A stretch of 40,916 nucleotides of DNA from Trichoplax sp. H2. Its lineage: Eukaryota; Placozoa; Uniplacotomia; Trichoplacea. Position numbers and translations under genes: made by a program. A model generated the notes under the pieces. It saw nothing but the letters and a program-made list of their open reading frames with translations, ran no database searches and was not told the origin of the DNA. Location: contig NOWV01000353.1 of assembly GCA_003344405.1 (NCBI GenBank), positions 1 through 40,916 on the forward strand, read 5' to 3'. Below are positions 23,785 to 33,547 of the stretch, in pieces; position 1 is the stretch's first letter, and each line of letters starts with the position of its first letter.

Positions 23785-23820
23785 TATATAGTAGAACTGC
23801 ATCTTTTGCCAAGTCACTTC
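23785..23820 (+). promoter_or_regulatory. candidate TATA plus initiator of receptor D
   Basis: TATATA at 23785 lies 31 bp before the A of GTCACTTC (A at 23816). The same pair with the same spacing occurs before receptor E (39394 and 39425). The shared GCCAAGTCACTTCT is among the best-conserved upstream sequence. Transcription from here would leave a leader of about 25 nt. Confidence 0.5.
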
Positions 23821-23840
23821 TACAACCTAGCAGCAAGGAC

Positions 23841-24782
23841 ATGAATAATGATACTGATATTATTGATATGAATATCCCGATGCAGTCGATTTCGATTTTG
23901 GGTATGGTTGGTAACTTGGCTCTACTAAGTATTATTATTTTCTCTAAAAGATTAAAAGATCCATCGTATATTTTTGTCCTTAATATTTCCGTCTCGGATC
24001 TTATCACCGCTATTCAAGTGTTCATAATATTCTCGTTTTCTAATAGGAAGTCGCCACAGCTCCTTAATACTAATAACATTATTTGTAAAGTATTTTACAC
24101 TATTTTTGCTACTTCCTATTTTGCTTCAACATTAAGTTTAACGTTAATAAGCTTATATAGATTAAAAATTGTGAGTGATCCTCATCGATTCAAGCATACG
24201 TCGACGATTTATAAGCATAGCGGTAAATTTGCTATAACAGTATGGATTGTGGGTTTATTACTTGTATTTCCCATTTCGTTTGTATTGCACTTCTCCCCAA
24301 TTAATGACAACTGTGACACATATTATCCGTATGGAAATTTTTTCAATAGTGTTTTCTTCACAAGTATATTAGTAATTGGTACTATTATCCCTGGAACAAT
24401 TATGATTGTAAATTATACTCGAATAGCGTTTATGATAAGAGCCCGAACATTTCCACTAATAAATAATACCGAACTAAGTAAAGCATCATGGAAACGTTCT
24501 AAAAGTATTTTTAAAGTTCTAGCTGCATCTACGGCTTTATATATGTTACTTTCATGGCCATTTTTTACATCTTTAATGATATTATCTTTCGCTAACGAAA
24601 CTCAAGCTAATCTAGTTGAACGTAATCCTGATTTAGCGTATGTTGTGACATCCACTTTCACAGCTTCGAACATAGTATATGTTATTAATCCATTTCTATT
24701 CTTGATATTTGATAGAAATGTAAGATCTAGTATTCACAAAGTCTGGGTGCAATGTCTGCGTAAATTTACAAATCATGGCTGA
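23841..24782 (+). CDS. receptor D: rhodopsin-class 7TM GPCR, orphan
   Basis: Single exon, 313 aa, ATG to TGA. Close paralogue of receptor E (roughly 80% identical by eye). Landmarks: sequon NDT at 3, N25 in TM1, VSD in TM2 (D53), C82 in TM3, R107 in LYRLK, W135 in TM4, ECL2 C158 followed by YPYGNFFN, P184 in TM5, SWP in TM6 (P240), and NPFLF in TM7 (N283-P284). Tyrosine occupies 3.49 instead of Asp/Glu. Intracellular loop 3 has a basic SWKRSKS stretch at the foot of TM6, typical of G-protein contact regions. The start is supported because E has a methionine at the aligned position and the sequence diverges upstream. Ligand unknown. Confidence 0.93.
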   Translation: MNNDTDIIDMNIPMQSISILGMVGNLALLSIIIFSKRLKDPSYIFVLNISVSDLITAIQVFIIFSFSNRKSPQLLNTNNIICKVFYTIFATSYFASTLSLTLISLYRLKIVSDPHRFKHTSTIYKHSGKFAITVWIVGLLLVFPISFVLHFSPINDNCDTYYPYGNFFNSVFFTSILVIGTIIPGTIMIVNYTRIAFMIRARTFPLINNTELSKASWKRSKSIFKVLAASTALYMLLSWPFFTSLMILSFANETQANLVERNPDLAYVVTSTFTASNIVYVINPFLFLIFDRNVRSSIHKVWVQCLRKFTNHG

Positions 24783-25246
24783 TAAGATTATCAGAGATAA
24801 AGATAATATGATGTGTAATTTTATCATGAAATTTAAAATTTTAGAAATAGTTTTTCTTTAAACTTTGCGATAAATTTCTTGTTTGAGGAAATGAATGTGG
24901 ATTCGTACTTGTTAAATACATAAAACGAATATACGTAAATATTGTTAATCTTAAAATAGCCTAAACTTGTTTGATCCAATTGATATATATTAGCTTAAAG
25001 ATTTTAACTTTATTTCTAGTATTCTTGTATAAGCATGTTTAAAATTTAGAGATTGTTTTACCTTAATGAATTGTGAAATTTAGGGGAATGCAAGAACTGA
25101 ACGTAAAGTTTAATCAATCCACAGAGTTTATACCCGGTACTTATAACAACCATTGGCTACTTTCTGTACGATGGACTGTGTACAAGACAATTTAATAGTG
25201 CAAACAGACCGGCGTAATAGCCTAGCTCAAGGAAATAGAATCAGAA

Positions 25247-25270
25247 AATAAAGAAATCTGATGAAATAAA
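25247..25270 (+). promoter_or_regulatory. candidate polyadenylation signals of receptor D
   Basis: AATAAA occurs at 25247 and 25265, the second inside a conserved AAATAAACCTTTAATTCG. The same hexamer and context recur at 40855, at nearly the same distance past the receptor E stop (about 483 and 464 nt). Conservation of position suggests a genuine 3' end. Confidence 0.4.
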
Positions 25271-25330
25271 CCTTTAATTCGTTTTCTTTGCATTAAAAAT
25301 TGTTAAAAGGATATGGCGTAGACGTTACTT

Positions 25331-28136
25331 AGTTCAAGCATGCTGTATTAATTATAGATCATTGTAGCACATAATATAAATTAAGGTAAAACAAATTTCT
25401 TTCGGTTTCACAAAAATATTTCTTCCTGATTCAAAATTATAGATCTGTAACTCAAAACTAGCAAAGTCAGGCATCAGTTACTGTATAGTCTCTTACGTAT
25501 ATAAATATGAATTACGTCATTACTGCAGCAATTAGAAGATTGTCTAAATCGTTAAATTATTAATATTAGTTACGTTAAGTTAAAATAGCAGATGGATTGA
25601 CTGCTATTCGGTAATATTATGACCTCATTGGAAATCTCTGGCTATTAGCACACTGTAAAATGACTGTACATGTGTAATTTACTTTGTTTCAATAATATTA
25701 TTTGTTACAAGTATAATAGATAAGAATCTAATGTGACTCATATTTAAAATTTCTATAAGAAGTTAAAAGTTTTAATATCTTTATTATATATCAATTTCCT
25801 TTATAACCATTTCTATTATGCTTTTAAATCATGTGCTATGTCAAAATTGATTTTATAAAATACCAGAGTAATGTTGGTAGCAAGACAAAAAATCTATTAG
25901 AACTAATAGGCGTAATGAGTCATGCGGGAATAACTGAGGTATCGAGATCTTTCAAACTGTATTCATTTTATGAAGATCAAGTGACCTAAAATTACTCTAG
26001 TTACTGCATATGATAACAGATGAATTTCTTAACATTGTGCAACTCTAATTGATTACTGATGGTACATGCAATGTAAATATTCGTTCTGTTTTATTTCAAT
26101 GGTGCAATATCGAACTAGTGAAGAAGTCTAGTGATGATTCTCTATAGCTTCCTTCAGATTTCATGATAATGAAGATACGACTATGTGAATCCGTAATTAT
26201 GATAACAATTAGTCTATCTTGCAGTTCTAAGCTCCTTCAAAGTGTCTACGTCTTATTAAAAGTTAATCCAAGAATTTTAGTCTGTTTTTCGTAACGAGAA
26301 GTGTATTAGTGTATTAAAGAGTATAGAGCATACTACTAATTTAACTTGATAGAGAAACCATTTATTTAGTTGTAGCATCAATTCTGCGCAAATCACAGTT
26401 TCACCTCTAAATAAGAGAAAGTATTATATTACGTCTAAATGTAATAGCGTAGTAATTAACAAGGTCTTTACTAATTGTTTCATTTCTATATATTAAAAAA
26501 TGATATTCAAAACTAGGATAAAATTTAATATACCACATACTTACGTAGATTTTATTTTTGTACCTTATATTTCAATAATAAAAATTTAGTACTGGTACAT
26601 GTTCATGCCTTGTATTTTCCTCGGTATTCAGACGGTTATAAAACACTAATGTCACTTTCCATTTTGATTTGTAAGCTACCCATTATCGCGATCAATATAG
26701 TGATAAAAGAATGTGAAGAAGTGAATTTATACTATAACCTATGCCAATTTAGTAAATTATCCTTCTTACCAACTAGTAATTCGAACTACTGCAGACTTCA
26801 AACGCTTGATTCTGTAATGAAGTATGGTATTTCCGCTTTTCCAGTTTATGAATCTAACTGTTATCCCCATACAAATAAGTTTGTGCACCATGTGCACAGT
26901 TTTTTGTTGGCTAGTAAACCTTATGGCAAATAGATCTCTCAAAATTGGCTATATTTGATTTTATAGCAAAAGTGAAATTAATTTTCTTTTACTCTAATTA
27001 TATTTAGCAAAATGGACATCAGACCAGGCTATCATCCAATGTTATTAATATTTAAAGAGATAAGTATTCTAGTATAGCATCTTACCCCGGAAAAATTTTC
27101 ACTGCTGAATTCATAAACTTTTTAAATTGGCATCGAGCCATTATTAAGTATGTAGCTCTCAATACTGTCTTAATACAAACCATAATTATTAACATAATAG
27201 CTTTTGAAGATTTGCACTTTGTTACTATGTATCATACTGCGCTGTAATATGCGTTCAAATTTCTTTTTAAACAAATATTTCAAGTATTTTATATCCTTTA
27301 CGAGACAGCATACAAAATTTCTTATAAACTTAGGAAATAAAGGCTACGCAAATAGTTAAAGCTGCGTTCAACTGTACAGTATAGTACGCGTGCATTTAAT
27401 TAACTAGAGCTACTGTAATTATAATTGATAAAAAAACACCTGATCATTAAGAAAGCAATCACATGTTTTCCTAGGCTCTAATTATCGTTGTAGACTGTAA
27501 TAATGTTTATAATTAAAATCGATGTTTATAGTAAGGCCTGATTATATTATTATGAAAAGTAGGACCAGATCAGCTTGCACTGTGCGGATATTTAAAACTA
27601 AAATATTCTACAGCTATATTGCAGAACCATCAGCTGTACAACCAAGCGATCAGATATCTCGTTTACGAAATTAAAACTTTTTCGACGTCTTTATTGCTTT
27701 CCTAGTAAAATAGTTTCACTTCGACTCTAGAACGTTTACTGTAGAATCTTTAAATCATCTTCATCTTCTAGAATTTACATAAACAAGCAATCACAATGCA
27801 GTGCTTCATTTGACATGATTTCGAATGTTATTAGTACAATTTATGTGTGAGCATCTTAAAAGAAAAATTATATAATGTAAAGGAAAACTGGCCACGTGTA
27901 AACCTGCTTAAAAAAATTTTTGCGTTCAGACTCTTTCCTGATTTATTATGTAGCAGGATACATAGTTAAGTTATTTTCGCATACTTGCTAGCAGTCATTT
28001 CCTTAGTTATTATCTCCATGGAATCATTATTCTAATTAATTACCCGTTCAATCGGAAACTTATAAACGGCTACGCAATAATTGTGTTAGCCTGATGCTAT
28101 AGCACGAACGAACTATTCCAGCTTTTAATAAGCCTA
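25331..28136. other. 2.8-kb gene-poor region
   Basis: No gene can be supported. The longest open stretch (26610-26933, 107 codons) starts without an ATG at its head, has no predicted domain and no copy elsewhere in the window, so I take it as chance. Confidence 0.4.
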
Positions 28137-28470
28137 AAGTTTACAATCATTGACGTATCTTGAGTTGCCAATTACAAGATGAGTTGGAATTATGAATATA
28201 ATATTATTCAGATAGACAGAAATTAAGGTCTATTTAAGTTGTTTATTTAATGGTGAATTTTGTTTAAGAGTAATGGATATTGCAATCATTCGAAATTGAA
28301 GAACACTAAGCATTGCTAAACTTTCATACGATGTGCAACAAATAGCTTGATACCGTTTTTAGTGCAAATTATATCTCTTTACAGACTCTTTCGCCAATGT
28401 ATGCTGCAAATATGTAGGCACCTTGATCATGGGCTGTGGAGCATTAATTATCAGTACCCCAACTTTTAGT
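28137..28470 (-). pseudogene. GPCR fossil within R1 copy b
   Basis: The same minus-strand TM3-ECL2 receptor remnant as at 1288-1620. The string encoding LAMLSVLQF is preserved around 28300-28325 on the minus strand, and the reading frame is otherwise broken. Confidence 0.65.
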
Positions 28471-29509
28471 ACTATCATCCACAAATATATGTAGTACATT
28501 TTGGCGAAATTGATAGACTATTTTATTGAACAATTGGGTAATTATAATCCAAATCCGACGCGATGTAGGACTGATTTACTTTACCGCAGCATATGAGTAC
28601 GAATCGTAATACTTGATAATGTTCAAAATATAAATTCTTAGGATTTGAATCAGTACTGATGAATGGTGTTGTGCTTAGATCGAGAGTATATTGTTTACTT
28701 ATTTAATAATGGAAATATAATGATTACTAAACTGATCCCTATTATATTTGATAGGTGCATAACATACTGTATACCTATATCGTTTTTCGTAAGTTCTGTT
28801 AACAAACAGTTTTCTACGTTATTTACTTGACCATTACGACTTCATTTACGGCCATTATATCATTTGAGCTTAGTTTTCTATTTCTGCAATATCATTTACG
28901 CTAGGGTCTGTGGGTTTTCTGACGTTCTTCTTGGAACCAATAGCTAATTGATATTGTATTCGCAGCGATTTAAGCAGTTCTTTTTTATGAATTCTTGAGC
29001 TTTCGAGTTTATTAATTAATCAGCATCGGTAGCAATATTTGTTTACTCACTAGTTCTGAAACCTCCACCTTTTAAGTTATATTTTAGGTATAGCTAATAT
29101 AATACCAGCCTTAATAATGTTATTGTATATAACTAGAAATATAGCTATAAGTTTTATGGAAGTTTGTTGATCTTAGACTTAAAGGTTCGAAAAAATGTGA
29201 ACATACTATCTGTAAAGTTTAGCATGATTTTCAAAAAGTATCTTTGTAAATTACTAGGAATTTATTTATAGATTTTGCAATAAGTATAGTTTTTCTTATT
29301 TTACAACCCAAAGATGCTTTAATAAGTCATACTTTAATTAACCACTACTCCTATTGGGTTATCTTTATAAATCACTCCACGTAAAACTGCTGATCTTACT
29401 AACTACGCTGAAATTAGCTAAAATAGTATTCTAAATATTCTATCAAGTGTAGTAAACCTAATTTTCACGAAATAATAATCTTAGTCACGATGAAATTTAA
29501 TAACAGCTT
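28137..29509. repeat. R1 repeat, copy b
   Basis: Nearly identical to 29662-31095 and clearly related to 1288-2766. It stops at TAATAACAGCTT (29509), where copy c continues TCATGG. It is followed by 132 bases with no match in the window and then the N gap. Confidence 0.9.
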
Positions 29510-29641
29510 GTCACACACCACTAGTGACAAAGTAGTCTACACACGCCAATCCTTGCGGAGAACGCCACTTACTAACTTAAAGAGGCGAGATTAGCTATAT
29601 CACCAACTAATTCAGTTCCAACAACCGAATACTATGGTATA
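29510..29641. other. unmatched sequence at a contig end
   Basis: 132 bases between R1 copy b and the N gap. It resembles nothing else in the window and looks less AT-rich than its surroundings. It may be the true flank of one contig or a misjoined fragment. Confidence 0.5.
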
Positions 29642-29661
29642 NNNNNNNNNNNNNNNNNNNN
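29642..29661. other. assembly gap (20 N)
   Basis: Twenty unresolved bases between two near-identical R1 copies. Confidence 0.99.
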
Positions 29662-29970
29662 TCTTGAGTTGCCAATTACAAGATGAGTTGGAATTATGAA
29701 TATAATATTATTCAGATAGACAGAAATTAAGGTCTATTTAAGTTGTTTATTTAATGGTGAATTTTGTTTAAGGGTAATGGATATTGCAATCATTCGAAAT
29801 TGAAGAACACTAAGCATTGCTAAACTTTCATACGATGTGCAACAAATAGCTTGATACCATTTTTAGTGCAAATTATATCTCTTTACAGACTCTTTCGCCA
29901 ATGTATGCTGCAAATATGTAGGTACCTTGATCATGGGCTGTGGAGCATTAATTATCAGTACCCCAACTTT
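29662..29970 (-). pseudogene. GPCR fossil within R1 copy c
   Basis: Minus-strand receptor remnant as in copies a and b, with the LAMLSVLQF-encoding string around 29800-29830. The ECL2 end is lost in the gap. Confidence 0.65.
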
Positions 29971-31095
29971 TAGTACTATCATCCACAAATATATGTAGTA
30001 CATTTTGGCGAAATTGACAAACTATTTTATTGAACAATTGGGTAATTACAATCCAAATCCAACGCGATGTAGGACTGATTTACTTTACTGCAGCATATAA
30101 GTACGAATCGTAATACTTGATAATGTTCAAAATATAAATTCTTAGGATTTGAATCAGTACTGATGAATGGTGTTGTGCTTATTTCGAGCGTATATTGTTT
30201 ACTCATTTAATAATGGAAATATAATGATTACTAAACTGATCCCTATTATATTTGATAGGTGCATAACATACTGTATACCTATATCGTTTTTCGTAAGTTC
30301 TGTTAACAAACAGTTTTCTACGTTATTTGTTTGACCATTACGACTTTCATTTACGACCATTATATCATTTGAGCTTAGTTTTCTATTTCTGCAATATCGT
30401 TTACGCTAGGATCTGTGAGTTTTCTGACGTTCTTCTTGGAACCAATAGCTAATTGATATTGTATTCGCAGCAATTTGAGCAGTTTTTTTTTTAATTCTTG
30501 AGCTTTCGAGTTTATTAATTAATCAGCATCGGTAGCAATATTTGTTTACTCACTAGTTCTGAAACCTCCACCTTTTAAGTTATATTTTAGGTATAGCTAA
30601 TACAATACCAGCCTTAATAATATTATTGTATATAACTAGAAATATAGCTATAAGTTTTATGGAAGTTTGTTGATCTTAGACTTAAAGGTTCGAAAAAATG
30701 TGAACATACTATCTGTAAAGTTTAGCATGATTTTCAAAAAGTATCTTCATAAATTACTAGGAAATTTATTTATAGATTTGGCAATAAGTATAGTTTTTCT
30801 TATTTTACAACCCAAAGATGCTTAATAAGTCATACTTTAATTAACCACTACTCCTATCGGGTTATCTTTATCAATCACTCCACGTAAAACTGCTGGTCTT
30901 ACTAACTACGCTGAAATTAGCTAAAATAGTATTCCAAATATTCTATCAAGTGTAGTAAACCTAATTTTCACAAAATAATAATCTTAGTCAAGATGAAATT
31001 TAATAACAGCTTTCATGGTATGATTGTTGAACAGTTTAGTAATAGTTAACGATTAGTGAAGAGACTTTGCAGTGGAGTAGCTTGAGCTCGAGGTT
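29662..31095. repeat. R1 repeat, copy c (left end cut by the gap)
   Basis: It starts at TCTTGAGTTGCCAATTACAAG, equivalent to about 28159 in copy b, and runs through to CTTGAGCTCGAGGT. It differs from copy b by scattered single bases and small indels, for example near 30490 and 30820. Confidence 0.9.
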
Positions 31096-31097
31096 GT

Positions 31098-32574
31098 TCT
31101 AATTTAAAAGTACACTATTTCATCATTCCAGCTATCAATCAATCACGTAAATTAAACATAGCAGGCTATTTTACGTCCTAGTACCATTGTACTTCTTGTT
31201 CCTACTTTAGTTAGCTGAAATCACTTCAGGACTGCCTGACAATTTCATCTGTATTCTACTGCATTTCAAGTCCTGCCAAGACACATGACTATTAGGCTAG
31301 CTGTTAATAATGCAATTGTATCCTTTTTTACTACCTCGTATACAGTGCTGTATTTATGCATTACCATACTGCAAAAGTGGCGACATTTAGTCGTATGGTA
31401 TGCTTGATGGAGCTTGCAATTGATTAAAATTCAAAATATCGATACTAAGCAACCGAAAGTAGCGAATGAAGTATTGCTACCACCTTAGGGTGTTGAATAT
31501 TAAAAGAGAAGTGATATTTGAAGAATTACCCTTTCTACTTTACAGCAGAGTACTACATGAAACCCCTCAAGTTGGCTAATTAATTAATCTGTTTTACTGA
31601 ATACCATAATGGCGTTGATGACCGTACCATCAGATACTACCAGGGGTTTCCTGATAAAAAATAATTTCTCAATAATGAAAGGAAGAGATGTCTTTCTTTC
31701 ATTTTTATAGATCGATTTTTTTTCATTTTTTGAAGAATCGCTGTTCTCGAAAAGTTTCTGGTACCCTTCTGATACAAATACTTTGTCTAATGGTAGAAGT
31801 TCTTGATTCTATACAATGTACGTACAGTACAGTACATCCAAATTATCCAATAAGCGCAGCAGACGAACGGATTTATTTGCTCTCCCGTGATTCCCCTGCA
31901 CAACCATGTGTTACAACAGACAACAGATTCTTTTTTGTCGCTGATGGAAATTGATTCAATTCTTGGGTGTGTCCGGGATAAATTAATTATTTTATATCAT
32001 GAATTATTGATTCTATTACAGTATTGTTAGACGACATTTTAGTAACTGATTGAGGATGCGTAAATATACACTAGAAGATGAAAATAAACTGTCAACTAAA
32101 CGCATGCATCACCTCCATTCTACGGTGAGAAACAAATTATACTGTAGATCGATCTATTTCGAATAGAACAAGGCTTGCTTGGTGTAAACGAAGTATCTTA
32201 TCCGAGTAAGGATTTGAGTAATAGCGTTTATTTAGAGTCTATACTGAGTAATAGATAGTCTAGAATGTTATAGATCTGCGGATTCAGGACTTCTTTTAGA
32301 AAACTAGCGAATTTTCTTATATTTATTATGCATACACTACTTTTTGACATGGCACGGATCGTCAACAATAACAATCGTAGCCAATGTTGATTGTAGAAGG
32401 CTAGCGAACCTATCTCCAAGTCTAATAACACTAAGCTACTACTTTACACTTCGCTACTTGACTAAAAAGTTAATAGCATGGAAATTGCATTGCAGTGGTC
32501 TTTACAATACCTTTGAACTGGATATGACTCATTAAAATTACATTATCCAATAGCTTTAGTTCTAGCTACTTCAA
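31098..32574 (+). repeat. scramblase upstream region, fuller copy
   Basis: Collinear with 21725-22580. Relative to that copy it carries an insertion at about 31680-31825, containing a TTTTTTTTC-rich run and GTACAGTACAGTAC, just before the HPNYPI peptide block. Open stretches at 31688-31954 and 32344-32535 show no consistent frame with the other copy, so I do not call them genes. Confidence 0.7.
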
Positions 32575-32644
32575 TTCAAGAAGAACCACCACTACTAACA
32601 GTACCACCAGTGCCTTCCAAAATAGGATTGTAAATCGAGCATCG

Positions 32645-33319
32645 TGACGTCATCATCACAAGGTAGCTGGTAGCGGATTATACTGTACACTAGTGTACAG
32701 TGTACAGTACAGTAGTATACTGTACACTGTACGGTGGTGCTCTAGCGACTTTAATTCTATAAGAACCACCAGTACTAACAGTACCACCAGTGCCTTCCAA
32801 AATACGATTGTACACTGTACAGTAAATCGAGCATCGTGACGTCATCGTCACAAGGTAGCTGGTAGCGGATTACACTGTACACTGTACGGTGGTGCTCTAG
32901 CGACTTCAGTTCTACAGTACTGTACTGTACAGTACAGTACTGTAGAAGAACCACCAGTGCCTTCCAAAATAGGATTGTAAATAGAGCATCGTGACGTCAT
33001 CGTCACAAGGTAGCTGGTAGCGGATTATACTGTACACTGTACAGTAGTGTACAGTACTGTACAGTGTACAGTACAGTAGTATACACTGTACGGTGGTGCT
33101 CTAGCGACTTTAATTCTATAAGAACCACCAGTACTAACAGTACCACCAGTGCCTTCCAAAATACGATTGTACAGTAAATCGAGCATCGTGACGTCATCGT
33201 ACGGTGGTGCTCTAGCGACTTCAGTTCTACAGTACTGTACTGTACAGTACAGTACTGTACTGTAGAAGAACCACCAGTGCCTTCCAAAATAGGATTGTAA
33301 ATAGAGCATCGTGACGTCA
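32645..33319. promoter_or_regulatory. five perfect TGACGTCA (CRE) palindromes
   Basis: Exact TGACGTCA occurs at 32645, 32837, 32992, 33189 and 33312, once per minisatellite unit. It matches the cAMP response element bound by CREB/ATF bZIP factors. In units 2, 3 and 5 it is extended to GTGACGTCATCGTCAC, which can also fold as a GTGACG/CGTCAC stem. The sites lie about 230-900 bases upstream of the scramblase exon 1, so they could act on it. This could also be a passive consequence of repeat amplification. Confidence 0.45.
32910..32947. repeat. 38-bp perfect palindrome
   Basis: The bases from TTCTACAGTAC to GTACTGTAGAA form an uninterrupted perfect inverted repeat with no spacer, able to extrude as a cruciform. 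A 43-bp imperfect version lies at 33225-33267, and an 18-bp perfect palindrome CTGTACACTAGTGTACAG lies in unit 1. Confidence 0.9.
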
Positions 33320-33547
33320 TCGTCACAAGGTAAATGGATTATACAGCATAGTATACGGTGGTGCTCTATCTCGATCAGATGAAATAGAGAAGAATACTGA
33401 CGAAGAAAGGCAAAGCAACTTGGTAACGGTCGTTCATTAAATCAACAGCATCAACTTGACCGATAATATTAACTCGAGTAAATCTCTAAAACAATATCAT
33501 TTCATCACAGTTAGAAACAGGACGTAAATTGGATTAGAATATCGATC

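Larger units (their letters stand above)
23081..25330 (+). repeat. receptor D duplication block
   Basis: The whole block, covering about 750 bases upstream, the receptor gene and about 540 bases downstream, is collinear with 38660-40916. Non-coding flanks remain easily alignable. The partner copy runs off the window end, so the true right boundary cannot be seen. Confidence 0.88.
32575..33360. repeat. minisatellite, five units of about 135-185 bp
   Basis: Units begin with AAGAACCACCA at about 32580, 32760, 32946, 33120 and 33267. Each contains CCAGTGCCTTCCAAAATA, then GAGCATCGTGACGTCATC, and ends near GGTGGTGCTCT. Between these fixed parts are variable runs of GTACAGT/ACTGTAC. Units 3 and 5 lack the CTAACAGTACC segment found in units 1, 2 and 4, which suggests an alternating higher-order pattern. 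The collinear region at 22570-22620 has a single decayed unit, so the array expanded only next to the intact scramblase gene. Long minus-strand open frames here are by-products of the repeat. Confidence 0.92.

Noticed and set aside
26610-26933. 107-codon plus-strand open stretch
   Set aside because: No ATG at its head, no motif, no copy elsewhere, and ordinary composition for chance openness.
33003-33326. Long minus-strand open frames of about 100 codons
   Set aside because: They lie wholly inside the minisatellite, encode repetitive peptides and exist in two frames at once; by-products of the repeat.
32575-33360. CRISPR-like array
   Set aside because: Units are 135-185 bp with palindromic variable runs rather than short repeats with unique spacers, and the surrounding genes are eukaryotic.
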